Source: Candidatus Fibrimonadales bacterium (GTDB taxonomy: Bacteria > Fibrobacterota > Fibrobacteria > Fibrobacterales > Fibrobacteraceae). Taken from it: a DNA stretch of 5,284 nt. The position numbers and the translations under genes are program-made. Positions 4,484 to 5,284 of this stretch are shown here, in pieces; position 1 is the stretch's first letter, and every line of letters starts with the position of its first letter. Below the pieces are notes generated by a model. It made no database searches. It saw nothing but the letters and a program-made list of their open reading frames with translations, and was not told the DNA's origin. Location of the stretch: NCBI GenBank assembly GCA_009788135.1, contig WQSA01000152.1:1-5284 (forward strand), in the 5' to 3' direction.

Positions 4484-5284
4484 GAACATCATTATTGCTA
4501 CTATTATATCAAAAATCAAAATGCTTAAGCCTGTTGTGACCATGGTATTTGAAGTGGAGAATACGAGCTTTGCGTCTCCGCCAAAACTCCAGGGCTGCCA
4601 GGATTTCCAGTTGTCATTTGTTTTGATTTCAGCTTTTTCTTCGGAAATTTCCACCCATTCCACAGCGGCCGGCAAGTCTCTTTTAAATCCTTTGTTGATG
4701 GAATAATCCGCATAGGCTCCAAGCGCAATTGCAAAACTGTTGCTGAATTTTATTTTTACGCCGCTTTCCGCAGCGAGCATATACACGGTCTTGGATTTGA
4801 TTTTTGTAGTGATTGCGCTATCTTCTTGCACTCCAAATCCCATTTCAGCCAGGTCGTCAAAGCATACGGCCCATTCAGTGATGCAACCCTCGGTTCTTAA
4901 ATTGTCAAAGCTGAAATCTGCGGTCATGTTTTGCGGAAGGCCAATTTTAAGACCAGCGGCAAAATAGAAGTAATCCCAGCGCAGCTTAAGGAGTATGGGT
5001 ATTTGAAAAGTGTTTGCCCAAAGTTTTTCCCTGTATTTGTCAAAGCGGTAAATGAATTCTATGTTATCGCCGTTCTGGTCAATTATTGTTCTGCTCACTT
5101 CTGCCTGTTCTCCGGTATTTGTCTTTGTTCTTATGGAGTAATCCAGGCCGGCGGAAAAACCGAAATGATTCCAGGGATAGACGGCAAAAGCGATGCCCGG
5201 CGCATGGCTGAGAGAGAGGTCCGAGACGCCGAGGCGGTAATGAACATCAAATTCCGATTGAAGCGCAAAGCTAGCAACGGGCGC
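4478..5284 (-). CDS. PorT-like outer-membrane beta-barrel protein, 5'-truncated by the window edge
   Basis: The frame is open from the window edge to the TGA at 4480-4478, giving 268 residues with the start missing. A GTG at 5098 is only an internal valine, because the 62 codons before it continue the same barrel pattern (for example GIAFAVYPWNHFGFSAGLDY). The sequence alternates polar and hydrophobic residues in hairpins. It contains NTFQIPILLKLRWDYFYFAA (in-window residues about 91-110), which matches the usual 'EIPLLLKY...FYxxAG' signature of the PorT/OMP_b-brl_2 family. These are outer-membrane proteins of about 200-300 residues. The last 20 residues are unusually hydrophobic, including DIIVAIMMFR, instead of a final strand ending in Phe. 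The stop lies inside the ribosome binding site of the next gene. The N-terminus, and so any signal peptide or extra domain, is outside the window. Confidence 0.82.
   Translation of the reverse strand, partial: APVASFALQSEFDVHYRLGVSDLSLSHAPGIAFAVYPWNHFGFSAGLDYSIRTKTNTGEQAEVSRTIIDQNGDNIEFIYRFDKYREKLWANTFQIPILLKLRWDYFYFAAGLKIGLPQNMTADFSFDNLRTEGCITEWAVCFDDLAEMGFGVQEDSAITTKIKSKTVYMLAAESGVKIKFSNSFAIALGAYADYSINKGFKRDLPAAVEWVEISEEKAEIKTNDNWKSWQPWSFGGDAKLVFSTSNTMVTTGLSILIFDIIVAIMMFR
4503..4511 (-). promoter_or_regulatory. Extended -10 promoter candidate (TGATATAAT) inside the upstream gene
   Basis: The minus strand carries TGATATAAT at 4511-4503, a perfect sigma-70 -10 hexamer with the TG extension. 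Extended -10 promoters can work without a good -35 box, and none is seen here. Transcription would start near 4496, leaving a leader of about 20 bases with AGGTGA before the ATG at 4475. The site lies in codons for the C-terminal Ile/Asp/Ile residues of the upstream gene, where AT-rich codons could create it by chance. Confidence 0.4.

Noticed and set aside
4228..4967. Plus-strand frames at 4228-4485, 4521-4706 and 4740-4967, and the minus frame at 4734-4525
   Set aside because: All are shadows of the two barrel-containing genes; the translations have no coherent domain.
5096..5098. GTG at 5098 as the start of the PorT-like gene
   Set aside because: The frame upstream is open to the window edge and translates into more barrel sequence; no ribosome binding site precedes the GTG.
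1..5284. CRISPR array, insertion sequence, toxin-antitoxin pair or defence genes
   Set aside because: No regularly spaced repeats, terminal inverted repeats, transposase motifs or nuclease/toxin signatures were found on either strand.

Overview
The window comes from a diderm (Gram-negative-type) bacterium: three consecutive minus-strand genes encode proteins with outer-membrane beta-barrel character. Base composition is moderate, Shine-Dalgarno sites are clear at two genes, and coding density is very high with no gene-free stretch over about 50 bases. The mix of barrel proteins, an Ala/Pro-rich periplasmic extension, a CorC/HlyC protein and a small CPxC/coiled-coil protein would suit a Fibrobacterota-like or other FCB-group gut bacterium. 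That assignment is an impression, not a demonstration.

Layout, read along the minus strand from the right edge. (1) A 5'-truncated PorT-like beta-barrel protein (5284-4478). (2) A composite envelope protein (4475-3081) with three predicted inner-membrane helices, a carboxypeptidase-regulatory-like fold, a Pro/Lys/Glu linker and a C-terminal stretch with eight candidate beta-strands. The stop codon of gene 1 lies inside its Shine-Dalgarno sequence. (3) A secreted porin-like barrel with an Ala/Pro-rich N-terminal extension (3033-1648), preceded by its own promoter candidate, a strong ribosome binding site and a small hairpin that pairs with that site. (4) tRNA-Gln(CTG) (1635-1565), 12 bases after the porin stop. 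(5) A CorC/HlyC-type CBS protein (1561-374), whose ATG is 3 bases after the tRNA. On the plus strand a small CPCC/coiled-coil protein (112-387) converges on it with a 14-base overlap. At the left edge the first 24 codons of a membrane or secreted protein run off the window (73 to 1), divergent from the small protein across 38 bases.

The five minus-strand genes from 5284 to 374 have no convincing terminator between them and could be read as one long unit, though internal promoter candidates sit before genes 2 and 3 and a weak one before the tRNA. The likely theme of genes 1-3 is envelope structure or outer-membrane transport. The CorC-like gene may handle Mg2+ or other divalent ions, but its membrane domain is divergent. 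No mobile element, CRISPR array, phage gene or defence system is visible. The most interesting signals are the predicted envelope-spanning architecture of gene 2, the tRNA wedged between two coding genes with the next gene's ribosome binding site inside its acceptor stem, and the hairpin before the porin, which would form only on readthrough transcripts.
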